This document shows positions 45,366-54,544 of a stretch of DNA of 64,000 nt, piece after piece. A program made the translations under genes and the position numbers. Within the stretch, counting starts at the first letter, position 1. Each line of letters begins with the position of its first letter. The notes beneath the pieces were generated by a model. That model ran no database searches, had not been told where the DNA came from, and saw only the letters and a program-made list of their open reading frames with translations. Origin of the DNA: Bacillus sp. 7884-1 (GTDB lineage: Bacteria > Bacillota > Bacilli > Bacillales > Cytobacillaceae); assembly GCF_002272245.1 (NCBI RefSeq), contig NZ_NPDD01000129.1, positions 1 to 64,000 on the forward strand, written 5' to 3'.

Positions 45366-46016
45366 TTGGAGATTCTAGATTTCGTCTCAACCAATTGGTC
45401 AGAAATGCTTAGGATGACGTTAGAACATATTCAATTAGTTGGTTTAGCAGTTGGAATTGCTATTTTTACTGGGGTACCATTTGGAATTTATATTTCACAG
45501 CGGGAATCCTTGGCTGAATTGGTTCTGGCTGTAGCAGGTATCATCATGACGATACCGAGTATCGCATTATTTGGGATCATGATTCCTATTTTCTCACTTA
45601 TTAATCAAGGAATTGGATTTTTACCAGCGATTGTGGCGTTAATATTGTATTCCCAATTACCGATTATTCGAAACACCTATATTGCGATTAAGAATGTGGA
45701 TCCGAATGTAAGAGATGCAGCAATTGGAATGGGAATGACCACCTTTCAGCGTTTAGTAAAAGTAGAGCTTCCACTGGCCTTTCCGGTCATTATGGCAGGT
45801 GTACGAATGGCGATTGTTCTTACCATTGGTATAGGGGCCATTGCGGCTTACATTGGAGCAGGCGGGTTAGGCGGTTACATTGCCCGCGGTATTTCAACTA
45901 GCTATGCAGCGATGATTCAAGCAGGAGCATTAGCCGTTTCCATTTTAGCCATTTCTGTGGATTTATTGTTAGGGAAGTTGCAGAAGAAAGTAGCAGGGAG
46001 AAGTGCTAGATCTTAA
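45366..46016 (+). CDS. OpuC/Yeh-type quaternary-amine ABC transporter permease
   Basis: A 216-residue permease with about five or six helices and the binding-protein-dependent EAA loop (RDAAIGMGMTTFQRLVKVEL, then PLAFPVIMAGVRMAI). This is the OpuBB/OpuCB/YehW type that moves glycine betaine, choline and related compounds. The TTG at 45366 has AAGGGG at 45351-45356 with 9 nt spacing; the GTG at 45357 would overlap that site. It is the first gene of the second sigma-54 operon, ordered permease-ATPase-permease-binding protein. Inducible sigma-54 control suggests uptake for catabolism, not osmoprotection. Confidence 0.88.
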   Translation: MEILDFVSTNWSEMLRMTLEHIQLVGLAVGIAIFTGVPFGIYISQRESLAELVLAVAGIIMTIPSIALFGIMIPIFSLINQGIGFLPAIVALILYSQLPIIRNTYIAIKNVDPNVRDAAIGMGMTTFQRLVKVELPLAFPVIMAGVRMAIVLTIGIGAIAAYIGAGGLGGYIARGISTSYAAMIQAGALAVSILAISVDLLLGKLQKKVAGRSARS

Positions 46017-46049
46017 AACGTAACTAAATGAGGAGGATGGTGAAGTCGA

Positions 46050-47048
46050 ATGATTGAATTTAAAAATGTCACAAAGGTTTATGAAAGCGGTAACAAAAAA
46101 GTGACCGCGGTTAATGATATTAATTTTCAAGTTGAACAAGGTGAAATCTGTGTTTTCCTTGGACCATCCGGATGTGGAAAGACGACTTTGCTTCGAATGG
46201 TCAACCGCTTAATTCCCATTACCAGCGGTATGATTGAAGTAGAAGGTAAAGATATTCATTCCATGGATATGATTAAGCTTCGAAGATCGATTGGATATGT
46301 CATTCAGCACAATGGATTATTTCCAAATATGACGATTGAAGAGAATATTAATGTTGTTCCGAAAATGCTGGGCTGGGATCAGAGTAAAATGAAAAAACGA
46401 TATAGTGACCTTATGGATATGATGGGATTGGACGCTGGTCAGTTTCAAAAGCGTTTTCCATATGAATTATCAGGGGGGCAGCAGCAACGGATTGGTATTG
46501 CCCGTGCTTTAGCGGCAGATCCGCCCGTAATGCTAATGGATGAACCGTTTGGGGCACTGGATCCCGTTATTCGGGACCACTTACAAAATGAATTTTTGAA
46601 GATTCAAAAAGAAATGAAAAAGACGATTCTTTTTGTCAGTCATGACATCGATGAGGCCATTAAATTAGGAGATAAAATCGCTATTTTTGATACAGGGAAG
46701 CTCATGCAAATCGGTACATCTGATGAAATCTTGTCTAAGCCAAAAAATGATTTTGTCCGTGATTTCGTCGGAGACGACCGCTCCTTAAAGCGATTAACGC
46801 TATTAACCGTTCGAGATTTGATTGTTTTAGTTGATGGCTTTAAAAAGAACCGATTGAATAATGAGTGGCATGGGCAGGTCATTTCAGTTAACGAGAACCT
46901 AAAGTCCGCTTTAGCCGCCTTGTTAATGGCTCCAAATGGAGAGGCGTGTGTAGTCGATGATCATAACCGGAAAATAGGCGTATTGCGTGTCTCTGATTTT
47001 AGTTTATTAACGGAAGTCCATCCGAAAGATATCTCGATTGTAAGATAA
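46050..47048 (+). CDS. OpuC-type ABC transporter ATP-binding protein
   Basis: A 332-residue ATPase with Walker A GPSGCGKTT, signature LSGGQQQRIGIARAL, Walker B VMLMDEPFGALD and the H-loop FVSHDIDEA. The C-terminal extension from about 250 resembles one degenerate CBS pair (VSVNENLKSAL is close; CVVDDHNRKIGVLRVSDF is clear). OpuCA/ProV proteins use two CBS domains to sense ionic strength. This region is shorter and may not sense osmolarity, in line with a catabolic role. AGGAGGATGG precedes the ATG. It lies between the two permease genes. Confidence 0.92.
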   Translation: MIEFKNVTKVYESGNKKVTAVNDINFQVEQGEICVFLGPSGCGKTTLLRMVNRLIPITSGMIEVEGKDIHSMDMIKLRRSIGYVIQHNGLFPNMTIEENINVVPKMLGWDQSKMKKRYSDLMDMMGLDAGQFQKRFPYELSGGQQQRIGIARALAADPPVMLMDEPFGALDPVIRDHLQNEFLKIQKEMKKTILFVSHDIDEAIKLGDKIAIFDTGKLMQIGTSDEILSKPKNDFVRDFVGDDRSLKRLTLLTVRDLIVLVDGFKKNRLNNEWHGQVISVNENLKSALAALLMAPNGEACVVDDHNRKIGVLRVSDFSLLTEVHPKDISIVR

Positions 47049-47061
47049 GGAGGGAGGCATT

Positions 47062-47799
47062 TTGACAGGTAAAAAAACGGAACAAATCGTAAAGATCAGT
47101 TTATATGTAATTGTGTTGGCGATTTTAAGCTGGGCATACTTTACCGGAGCATTTCAGTTCATTATTGATAATCCCGGTGACTTACTCTATTTAACTGGAC
47201 AGCATTTAAAGCTTGTAGGAATTTCGGCGGCTCTAGCTATTGCCACAGCTGTGCCTCTAGGTATACTGATCACACGTCCAAAATTTAAAAAATATGATTG
47301 GATCGTGATGAACTTTGCAAACATAGGTCAAACGGTACCAAGTTTAGCGATTCTTGCACTTGTGATGAGCTACTTTGGATTAGGCTGGCAAACAGCGATT
47401 TTCGCACTTTGGTTTAATAGCTTACTTCCCATCCTTCGAAATACAGTCGCAGGGGTTGAAAACGTCAATCCTCTCATTATCGATGCCGGAAAAGGAATGG
47501 GAATGACTTCAAAGCAAATCTTTTTTAAACTTGAATTTCCCAATGCCATGTATGCAATCATGGCGGGGATTCGAACCTCAGTGGTCATAAATATTGGAAC
47601 TGCTGCTTTATCCTTTCTTATTGGAGGCGGTGGTTTAGGAGATTTAATATTTACTGGAATTTCCCTCTATGATACTGGGATTATGCTTTCTGGAGCTGTC
47701 CCTGTCATCCTGTTGGCCATCCTGATTGATTTTTTATTGGGAAGATTCGAAAAGGTGCTCATTCCAAGGGGACTTCAAAGAACACTCGAAGCAGCTTAA
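47062..47799 (+). CDS. OpuC/Yeh-type quaternary-amine ABC transporter permease, second subunit
   Basis: A 245-residue permease, paralogous to the one at 45366: EAA loop IIDAGKGMGMTSKQIFFKLE, then FPNAMYAIMAGIRTSVV. The N-terminal membrane helix KISLYVIVLAILSWAYF is extra. The TTG start has AAGGAGGGAGG directly upstream, which makes the rare start convincing. Two different permeases plus one ATPase are normal for OpuB/OpuC-like importers. Confidence 0.9.
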   Translation: MTGKKTEQIVKISLYVIVLAILSWAYFTGAFQFIIDNPGDLLYLTGQHLKLVGISAALAIATAVPLGILITRPKFKKYDWIVMNFANIGQTVPSLAILALVMSYFGLGWQTAIFALWFNSLLPILRNTVAGVENVNPLIIDAGKGMGMTSKQIFFKLEFPNAMYAIMAGIRTSVVINIGTAALSFLIGGGGLGDLIFTGISLYDTGIMLSGAVPVILLAILIDFLLGRFEKVLIPRGLQRTLEAA

Positions 47800-47826
47800 T
47801 TTTTACTAAAAGGGGAGGAAATACCA

Positions 47827-48759
47827 ATGAAGAAATTTGTTTATCTGTTATGCGCTGTCATGATGCTCATCTCTTTAGCAGCATGTAACAGTTCAAGTGC
47901 AAGTAATAATGGAGGTGGTTCTGGCAAAGGTAAGGGGAAAGTGACGGTAGGAGGAAAGGATTTCACGGAGCAGCAAATTCTATCTAAAATTACTTCTATT
48001 TATTTAAAAGACAAGGGGTATGATATTGAGGAAGCGAGCAATATGGGAAGTACTGTCGTCCGCTCTGCCTTAGAAAATGGACAAATTGATGTTTATTGGG
48101 AATATACCGGTACTGGGTTAGTCGTGTATCAAAAACAAGCGGTGGAAACAGATTCCGATAAAGCCTATGAAAAAGTAAAGAAAAACGATAAGGAAAACGG
48201 AATTGCTTGGTTAGATAAAGCCAATTTTAACAACACTTATGCCATCTTGATGAAGAAGGACACAGCGGAAAAATTAGGGATAAAATCCGTTTCAGACTTA
48301 TCGAAGCTTGTAAATGATGATTCAAAGAAATTAAAGTTTGCTTCTAATGCAGAATTTTATGCCCGACAAGATGGAGTAAAGGGTTTACAGGAGCATTACG
48401 GTTTTGAATTCCCTTCAAAGAACGTAGTGAAAATGGATTCTGGGCTGCTTTACAATGCGTTAAAGGATGGACAGGTCGATATTTCAGTTGGTTTCGCAAC
48501 GGATGGCCGTATTAAAGGCTTTGATCTCGTTGTTCTTGAAGATGATAAGCAATTCTTCCCAGCCTATAATGGGGTTCCTGTTGTAAGACAGGAAGTAGCA
48601 GATAAAAATCCTGAAATCTCTGAGTTGCTTAATAAATTGGCGGATCTTCTCGATAATGAAACGATGATGACCCTCAATTATTCCGTTGATGTAGATCATA
48701 AGGATGTGACAGAAGTAAGCCGTCAATGGTTAGAAGAGGAAGGGTTAATTAAAAAATAA
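47827..48759 (+). CDS. OpuC-type substrate-binding lipoprotein
   Basis: A 310-residue lipoprotein: MKKFVYLLCAVMMLISLAAC with lipobox LAAC, then a Gly/Ser linker. The OpuAC-type domain starts VTVGGKDFTEQQILS and has the strongly conserved NGQIDVYWEYTGTGL. Another conserved stretch is FPAYNGVPVVRQEV. Relatives bind glycine betaine, choline, carnitine or similar through an aromatic cage; which residues form it cannot be told by eye. GGGGAGG precedes the ATG. The match of family and operon implies a quaternary-amine-like or small carboxylate substrate. Confidence 0.92.
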   Translation: MKKFVYLLCAVMMLISLAACNSSSASNNGGGSGKGKGKVTVGGKDFTEQQILSKITSIYLKDKGYDIEEASNMGSTVVRSALENGQIDVYWEYTGTGLVVYQKQAVETDSDKAYEKVKKNDKENGIAWLDKANFNNTYAILMKKDTAEKLGIKSVSDLSKLVNDDSKKLKFASNAEFYARQDGVKGLQEHYGFEFPSKNVVKMDSGLLYNALKDGQVDISVGFATDGRIKGFDLVVLEDDKQFFPAYNGVPVVRQEVADKNPEISELLNKLADLLDNETMMTLNYSVDVDHKDVTEVSRQWLEEEGLIKK

Positions 48760-48786
48760 CGTTCTCTACTAGGGAAGTGAACTGGA

Positions 48787-50133
48787 TTGCAGATGGTTTC
48801 TGGAAAATTAGTGAAGTATATGATGGAAGAATCTTATTCTTCGATTCCCATCCATGTTAAGCAAGCTTTAAAAGAAGCCCTTACAGATATTATTGCCTGT
48901 ACGATTGCAGGAACCAAAACAAATGTATTTGAAATCGTGAGGAAATTTTCCAGAAGTCAATGGGGAGCTGGAGCAAGCTCAATTCTCATGAGTTCTTATA
49001 AACTCAGTGCTTCAGGAGCTGTCCTTGTCAATGCAACATCAGCCAATGCCCTGGATATGGATGATGGTCATCGCCTTGTGAAAGGACATCCAGGTGCCAT
49101 TGTTTTCCCCGCCGTATTTGCTGCTGCGGAAGAGTACAATATTTCAGGTGAAGAATTTCTGACTTCGTTGCTAATAGCATATGAAGTAGGGATTAGAGCT
49201 GGGATTCTCGCCCATCACCTTCGTTCTGAATACCATTGTACTGGTTCTTGGGGAGCCATTGGGGCAGCCGCTGGGGTAGGCAGGGTAATCGGATTATCTG
49301 AAGGTGAAATGCATCATGCGCTTGGCATCGCTGAATACCAATCGACCTATTCACCAATGATGCGCTGCATTGAAAAGCCATCCATGCTGAAGGACGGGAT
49401 CGGCTGGGGAAGTATGACAGGAATCAGTTCTGCTTACTTAGCAAAAGAGGGTTTTACGGGGATTCCATCTCTTTTTGAAATGGAGGAAGCCCATGCTTAC
49501 TTACAAGAATTTGGGCAAGTTTATAGAACAGAAGAACTCTACTATAAGCCTTACGCCTGTTGCCGGTGGGCCCAGCCAGGTATCGAAGCTTTGCGAGAAT
49601 TGATAGAAAAGTATAATTTATCAAAGGAAAATGTTGAAAAAATAACCATTTATACTTTTACCGAGTCTGCCAGTTTGAGTCGATGCTATCCAAAAAATAC
49701 GGAAGAAGCGCAATATAATTTAACCTTTCCAGTTGCCGCTTATCTGTATGCGGGTGAAGTCGGTCCCGATCAAGTATTAAATGAGTTAGAAAATCCAGAG
49801 ATTCTAAAAATCATGGATAAAATGGAAGTTTATGGAAGTGAAGAATGTAATCGTGAATTTCCTAAAAAGGCTCTAAGCAGAATCGAAATTGTAGATTCTG
49901 AGGGGAACTTATATGCTTCTCGCATCCATCAAGCAAAGGGTGACTATGATTATCCGCTTACATCCACGGAAAAGAGGCAAAAGTTTACTAGTTTAGTAGC
50001 TCCGATATTAGGAGCAGCGCGTTGCGATGATTTATTTGAATGTATTCAAAATGTAGAAAACCTAAAAAACATTCGCCACTTAAGCGAATTAATAAACCTT
50101 GGAGGGATTAAACATGAAAGAACGCCAAATTAG
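48787..50133 (+). CDS. MmgE/PrpD family protein
   Basis: A 448-residue protein of the 2-methylcitrate dehydratase/iminodisuccinate-epimerase-like fold. Typical features are LTDIIACTIAGTK, the ANALDMDDGHRLVKGHPGAI metal-free active-site stretch, and WGAIGAAAGVGRVIGLSEGE. The family performs dehydration or epimerisation next to a carboxylate, including PrpD, cis-aconitate decarboxylase and iminodisuccinate epimerase. The TTG at 48787 has GGGAAG 9 nt upstream; ATG 48793 is possible. The next gene starts 20 bases inside its 3' end. Together with the transporter it points to breakdown of a carboxylated compound. Confidence 0.88.
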   Translation: MQMVSGKLVKYMMEESYSSIPIHVKQALKEALTDIIACTIAGTKTNVFEIVRKFSRSQWGAGASSILMSSYKLSASGAVLVNATSANALDMDDGHRLVKGHPGAIVFPAVFAAAEEYNISGEEFLTSLLIAYEVGIRAGILAHHLRSEYHCTGSWGAIGAAAGVGRVIGLSEGEMHHALGIAEYQSTYSPMMRCIEKPSMLKDGIGWGSMTGISSAYLAKEGFTGIPSLFEMEEAHAYLQEFGQVYRTEELYYKPYACCRWAQPGIEALRELIEKYNLSKENVEKITIYTFTESASLSRCYPKNTEEAQYNLTFPVAAYLYAGEVGPDQVLNELENPEILKIMDKMEVYGSEECNREFPKKALSRIEIVDSEGNLYASRIHQAKGDYDYPLTSTEKRQKFTSLVAPILGAARCDDLFECIQNVENLKNIRHLSELINLGGIKHERTPN

Positions 50134-51016
50134 TTTTTATAGTGAAGGATTAAAATTAGATGGGACGATCTATTTGCCAGATGATTATCAGCCTGGTGAA
50201 AAAAGACCAGCTATTATCCCTAACTCTGGATACCAGGGCTTTAATGAATTTTATCCGCGTTTGTTTGCCCGTAATTTAACTGAAGCAGGCTATGTTTGCC
50301 TCGGATTTGATTACCGTGGATTTGCAAAAAGTGAGGGGCAGCAAGGTAGAGTTATTTTAGATGAGCAAGTACAAGATATCAAAAATGCGATTACGTTCCT
50401 GCAGCTTCAAGAAGAAGTAGATCCTGAAAATATTAGCTTAATCGGCTGGGGAATGGGTGCCTCGAACGTTGTGCGCGTCGCAGCATCCGATGACCGCGTG
50501 AAGGCAGTTGCCGCACTAAACGGTTTTTTTAACGGTGAAAGATGGTTAAAATCCATCCATTCCTATGTTGAGTGGGTAGAGATTAAAAAGATGATCGAGG
50601 AAGACCGTATTCTTCGTGTCACAACTGGAAGTTCAAAATACGAGGATCCATTTATTCATTATCCATTAGACCCTGCCACTAATGATTATGTCCAAAAAGA
50701 ACTTGCACCTTTATCACCATTTGGGAAGCTAACACAATTACAATTTACTGAATCGATTATTGAGTTGAATGCTGAAAAAACGGCGAAAGACATTAAATGT
50801 CCATTATTTGTAGCACATGGAAAGGATAATCTACTTCATCCAGTCGATGAATCCCTTAAATTTTACGATGCAGCAGCAGAACCTAAACAGCTGTACATCA
50901 TTGATGGGAAACATAACGACTTCATGTATCATGAACACCCAGTATTCCAGGATTTAATTACTCAACTAAACACTTTTTTTGGAGCTTGTCACTTTCCTAA
51001 TTTAGTCGAAGTTTGA
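50114..51016 (+). CDS. Alpha/beta hydrolase fold protein lacking the serine nucleophile
   Basis: A 300-residue dienelactone-hydrolase/YcjY-like protein. The oxyanion region (PNSGYQGFNEFYPR), strand 5 and the C-terminal Asp (HGKDNLLHPVDES) and His (DGKHNDFMYHEHP) are in place. However, the nucleophile elbow reads ISLIGWGMGASN, where the family has G-x-S-x-G: the Ser is replaced by Gly. So it either uses another chemistry, binds without hydrolysis, or is inactive. GGAGGG lies 7 nt before the ATG, and the gene overlaps mmgE by 20 bases. It is the last gene of the operon. Confidence 0.85.
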   Translation: MKERQISFYSEGLKLDGTIYLPDDYQPGEKRPAIIPNSGYQGFNEFYPRLFARNLTEAGYVCLGFDYRGFAKSEGQQGRVILDEQVQDIKNAITFLQLQEEVDPENISLIGWGMGASNVVRVAASDDRVKAVAALNGFFNGERWLKSIHSYVEWVEIKKMIEEDRILRVTTGSSKYEDPFIHYPLDPATNDYVQKELAPLSPFGKLTQLQFTESIIELNAEKTAKDIKCPLFVAHGKDNLLHPVDESLKFYDAAAEPKQLYIIDGKHNDFMYHEHPVFQDLITQLNTFFGACHFPNLVEV

Positions 51017-51107
51017 TAGCTGTTTGTGCTTATTGATGCTTATATGGAAAGACAAGGTATGTAAGGTTCACTGAGGAAATTAAAGTAAATTAATAAAGTT
51101 TAGGAAG

Positions 51108-51137
51108 AGAGAAGTGTTAAAAGCACTTCTCTTTTTT
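51108..51137 (+). terminator. Intrinsic terminator of the second sigma-54 operon
   Basis: AGAGAAGTG, loop TTAAAAG and CACTTCTCT are followed by TTTTTT. The remaining gap to 51407 shows no gene. Confidence 0.88.
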
Positions 51138-51407
51138 GTCATTTAGACAATTTAATTGCCTAGTAAATACTTTTTGCAAATGCTTGAACAAAAATCTGGG
51201 TACCAGGGGCAAAATAGAATTTATCATTTGAAAATTCAAAAATTTTTACAGAATATTTGCAAAACATTAATCCCACCTTTACCTTCATTAGGTACTATTT
51301 TCATAGGAAACTCAATTATTTCTTCTCTCTCTTTCTATTAAAAGTGACAGAAGAACACTCGCACGATCAGTCACTATGTTTCTACTAATTTAAAAGGGAG
51401 ACTAGCA

Positions 51408-53738
51408 ATGACAATGAAATTCAAGGGGAAATCAAAGAAGGTTGCAGCTATTCTAGTATCGGCAAGTATTTTCGGAAGTATATGGATGGCTCCGGTTGAC
51501 CGTTCAACCAAGGTTCATGCTGCGGAGCAAACACTCACACAGGAGAATTTTGAGGAAATCGCTAACGGGCTGCTGCCTGCCGGCTGGAAGCTGGTCCAGG
51601 GAGATGCCAAGGTCATAGAAGGCAAGCTAGTATTAACTTCTCCATCTTCTGCCTCTCCTGCTAGAGTAGTGATTCCTTTAGGAAATCAATCAGGGAATTA
51701 CGTTTTTGAAGCGGATATGACGTTTAAAAGCGCGGTGGAAGACAGCCGATGGGCTTCGTTGATGTATCGTGTACAGCCCAATTCTTATCCGTATTATCAA
51801 TTCGCTATGCGCAGAGGCACTACGGCAATGAACGGGCTGGAGTTTGCGATTCGGAATGAAAGCAATCAGTGGGTTGTGCCGGAAACAAATTTTTATCCGG
51901 AAAATATGGCTTTCAATAAAACCTATCATATCAAAGTGATCGCAAGCGGCAATCGTGTCCAGCAGTTCATCGACTGGCAGCTTGTGGTTGATACGGATCA
52001 AGCCGGGAAATGGGCGAATGGGGATGTTGGCTTTCAAGCGAACGGTACGACGGTTCAATTCGATAATGTAAAGGTAAATGAATATCTGAATGCGCTTCCT
52101 CCTTTAGCGAAAACGAACGCTTTTCTTCCGAAAGAAACGAAAACGAATATCGTAAACCCTCCTACGATCATTTCGCAAACCGTTGCGCAAGAAGGGGCAT
52201 CTTCGGTTCTCCTGCAGGCAAAGCGGAATGTACAGGGGCAATGGACTGTTGACGGAGCTCCTATTGAAAAATCTCTAGACAACATCAAAGGCAACTTCAT
52301 TCCGGTTGTTCAGGTGGAGGAACATGCGGATATTGTAGGTCTAGCGAATATCATGAAAGAAACACAGATGCTGGATTTTCAGATTTTATCCAGCAATCCT
52401 GCCATCGTGAAAGAAATGCGAAGCTTTATAAAAACGGCTCGCGGTGCCCTTCTTTACAATAAGTCATCCTTCAATAAGAATGATATGGCCGCTTTCGCGC
52501 GAGACATTCATGAAAGTGATGCGATGGTTGCGGTAATGCCACAAAAAAATCTGAGCCCTGATGCGGTACATTATTTACATAGCCGCGCAATTTCCGTTTG
52601 GGGTAGCGGCGCAGAGGATGTGCAAACCGCCCATACGCTCATTCATCTTGGAGTGGACGGTATTGTGACGGAGAACCCTGCAGCTTCCATTGAAGCGTTG
52701 AGGCAATATCCAGTGAATACGCTCGTGCAGCGCCCGGTCGTTGCAGCACATCGCGGCGTACCTTCCCTTGCGCCAGAAAATACAATAGCTTCCTATCGAA
52801 AGGCTTCTGAATTAGGAGCGGATATGATTGAGACGGACGTGCAGATCACGAAGGATGGCAAGCTGGTCATTATGCATGACTACAATGTGGATCGGACAAC
52901 GAACGGCACCGGTTATGTAAAGGATTTAACACTTGAACAGATTCGTGCATTGGATGCCGGCATCAAGTTCAGTCCCGAATTCCAAGGTGAAAAGGTGCCC
53001 ACCTTTGAAGAGTTTTTAAATGAGTTTAAAGGGAAAGATGTGGTCCTGCTGGTCGAGTTGAAGACGAGCGGCATCGAGAAGCAAGTGATGCAGGAAATTG
53101 AGCAAGCTGGAATGATTGATAACGTAGTGATTCAAAGCTTTGATGCCAACCATATCAGAAACGTTCGCAGTCTCAAACGAGAAGTCGGCACTGGTTATCT
53201 TTACTCGGCAGGCGCTCCGACCACGATAGACAGCAGGTTGAAAAAAGCCCAGCAAATGATGCAGTACGGCGCCAGCATGAACGCGACGCTAAACGCAAAC
53301 TACGGCAGTCTGTATCCGGAATTCATCCAGTACATGCGCCAGCGCGGATTTCTGAATATGCATTGGACGTTTAGGGACGAGGATCCATTTGGACAAGCCT
53401 TGCAGGCGGGCGTTGTCGGACCAATCACAGACAACACGCAGTGGCTGACGGACGCTCCGATTCGTCTGGAAATCCCGAACAAAAAAGTGAATCTGAAAGT
53501 CGGAAAAACAACGACTATACAAATAAAATCAAAAGTGAACTATCGAGGTGACATACGAGAGACGATTCCGACTACTCTATTTGTGAACAGCGGAGAAGAC
53601 AAAGTGAAAATTGAAGGCAATACCATTCAAGCATTGAAGCCGGGAATAATGAATGTGTTTGCGATGCATACTTTCCAAATGCTCGGGAAGGAATGGCATA
53701 TTGTAGCTGAGCCGATTGAAGTAACTGTTACAGAATGA
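51408..53738 (+). CDS. Secreted glycerophosphodiester phosphodiesterase with N-terminal beta-sandwich
   Basis: A 776-residue exported protein. After the signal peptide (cleavage near VHA-A) comes a LamG/DUF1080-like jelly roll (about 45-225). A degenerate GDPD-like segment follows (about 250-440). The full GDPD barrel has catalytic His448-Arg (VVAAHRGVPSLAPENT), Glu and Asp in MIETDVQITKDG, and His in LVIMHDYNVDR. GDPDs release glycerol-3-phosphate from deacylated phospholipids or teichoic acids. A small beta domain ends it. AAGGGAGA precedes the ATG. The gene is richer in G and C than its neighbours (many GCG, CGC, GGC and CTG codons), which suggests transfer, possibly from a Paenibacillus-like donor. 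Confidence 0.88.
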   Translation: MTMKFKGKSKKVAAILVSASIFGSIWMAPVDRSTKVHAAEQTLTQENFEEIANGLLPAGWKLVQGDAKVIEGKLVLTSPSSASPARVVIPLGNQSGNYVFEADMTFKSAVEDSRWASLMYRVQPNSYPYYQFAMRRGTTAMNGLEFAIRNESNQWVVPETNFYPENMAFNKTYHIKVIASGNRVQQFIDWQLVVDTDQAGKWANGDVGFQANGTTVQFDNVKVNEYLNALPPLAKTNAFLPKETKTNIVNPPTIISQTVAQEGASSVLLQAKRNVQGQWTVDGAPIEKSLDNIKGNFIPVVQVEEHADIVGLANIMKETQMLDFQILSSNPAIVKEMRSFIKTARGALLYNKSSFNKNDMAAFARDIHESDAMVAVMPQKNLSPDAVHYLHSRAISVWGSGAEDVQTAHTLIHLGVDGIVTENPAASIEALRQYPVNTLVQRPVVAAHRGVPSLAPENTIASYRKASELGADMIETDVQITKDGKLVIMHDYNVDRTTNGTGYVKDLTLEQIRALDAGIKFSPEFQGEKVPTFEEFLNEFKGKDVVLLVELKTSGIEKQVMQEIEQAGMIDNVVIQSFDANHIRNVRSLKREVGTGYLYSAGAPTTIDSRLKKAQQMMQYGASMNATLNANYGSLYPEFIQYMRQRGFLNMHWTFRDEDPFGQALQAGVVGPITDNTQWLTDAPIRLEIPNKKVNLKVGKTTTIQIKSKVNYRGDIRETIPTTLFVNSGEDKVKIEGNTIQALKPGIMNVFAMHTFQMLGKEWHIVAEPIEVTVTE

Positions 53739-53749
53739 AAAGTAAAGAT

Positions 53750-53782
53750 AAATGCCTCTCTTTCAAACGGAGGGGCATTTTA
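53750..53782 (+). terminator. Intrinsic terminator of the GDPD gene
   Basis: AAATGCCTCTC pairs with GGAGGGGCATTT (G-U pairs allowed), ending in TTTTATCG. Confidence 0.7.
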
Positions 53783-54141
53783 TCGTTATGGGTCTATATT
53801 AATATTCTTTCAAAGAGGTTGTGAAGTTCATGGAAAAGAATCTATTATTCTTTCTGTAGAATCTTATGAAAGGATGGTGGTTTTTTTATGTGCGCCCTGC
53901 AACGGTGATATTTAAAGCACCTCTCGAGTTAAACGGGCTTTTAATCCTAATATAAAAGAGTATGAATACCGTTGAGATTGTATAGGTTTTCACTTAAACT
54001 ACTATGTAAATAAACTTCTGTAACATAGGTAAAATGGCAATACTAAAGAAGATGCAGCTCATTCAAATTTTTTTAAAAGAGAGCGCCTGATCCAAGGTGC
54101 CTAATTCTCGTAAGAAATATTAAAGGAAGGAAGTGGTGAGA
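53783..54141. other. Gene-free, probably decayed stretch
   Basis: Only short interrupted frames are present. One fragment at about 53820-53880 reads HGKESIILSVESYERM, faintly like the start of a Phd-type antitoxin, but it is too short to call. Confidence 0.35.
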
Positions 54142-54342
54142 ATGAAACCACAAAGAACTTTTTTTAAAATTAAAGATTTGATATTTGAAGTCCAGAAACC
54201 CGAAATTACACTAAAACAAATCAGAGTTTCGCAGATTAAAATTGAAAATGAGGAATATAAAGCACTTAGAAAAAAATTCGATGAAGATGTTTTTAATATA
54301 GAAAAAAAACCTGAAGGATGGTTTATAACTGAGAAAGAGTAA
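54142..54342 (+). CDS. Small hypothetical protein, 66 aa
   Basis: The ATG at 54142 is preceded by AAGGAAGG. The protein, MKPQRTFFKIKDLIFEVQKP and onwards, is charged, probably helical, without signal or membrane segment, and ends KPEGWFITEKE. A terminator-like hairpin follows at once. I do not recognise a family. The clean frame, ribosome binding site and terminator support a gene. Confidence 0.55.
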   Translation: MKPQRTFFKIKDLIFEVQKPEITLKQIRVSQIKIENEEYKALRKKFDEDVFNIEKKPEGWFITEKE

Positions 54343-54372
54343 GCCCATCTCGTTTTATGAGAGGGCTTTCAT
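54341..54372 (+). terminator. Intrinsic terminator behind the small gene
   Basis: AAGCCC-a-TCTC pairs with GAGA-GGGCTT (one bulge), followed by TC. Confidence 0.55.
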
Positions 54373-54544
54373 GTATAGATATGTAATACCTTATTGAACG
54401 AGGGGGTTGACCGAGGAGATTAATAGATAATGATTGTGTAGATTTGTCCGTACCCTGATACAAAAACAATCATAGTTTATCTAAAAGAATTAGAAAAATG
54501 TTTGCAAAAAGTAAATACCGAGGAACTAAAAAGATGGCGAAATT

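Noticed and set aside
51156-51341. 61-codon frame between the hydrolase and GDPD genes
   Set aside because: No ribosome binding site, begins inside the terminator region, no recognisable domain.
53820-53880. Fragment resembling a Phd/YefM antitoxin
   Set aside because: About 16 residues only, no start, no toxin gene nearby; chance similarity is likely.
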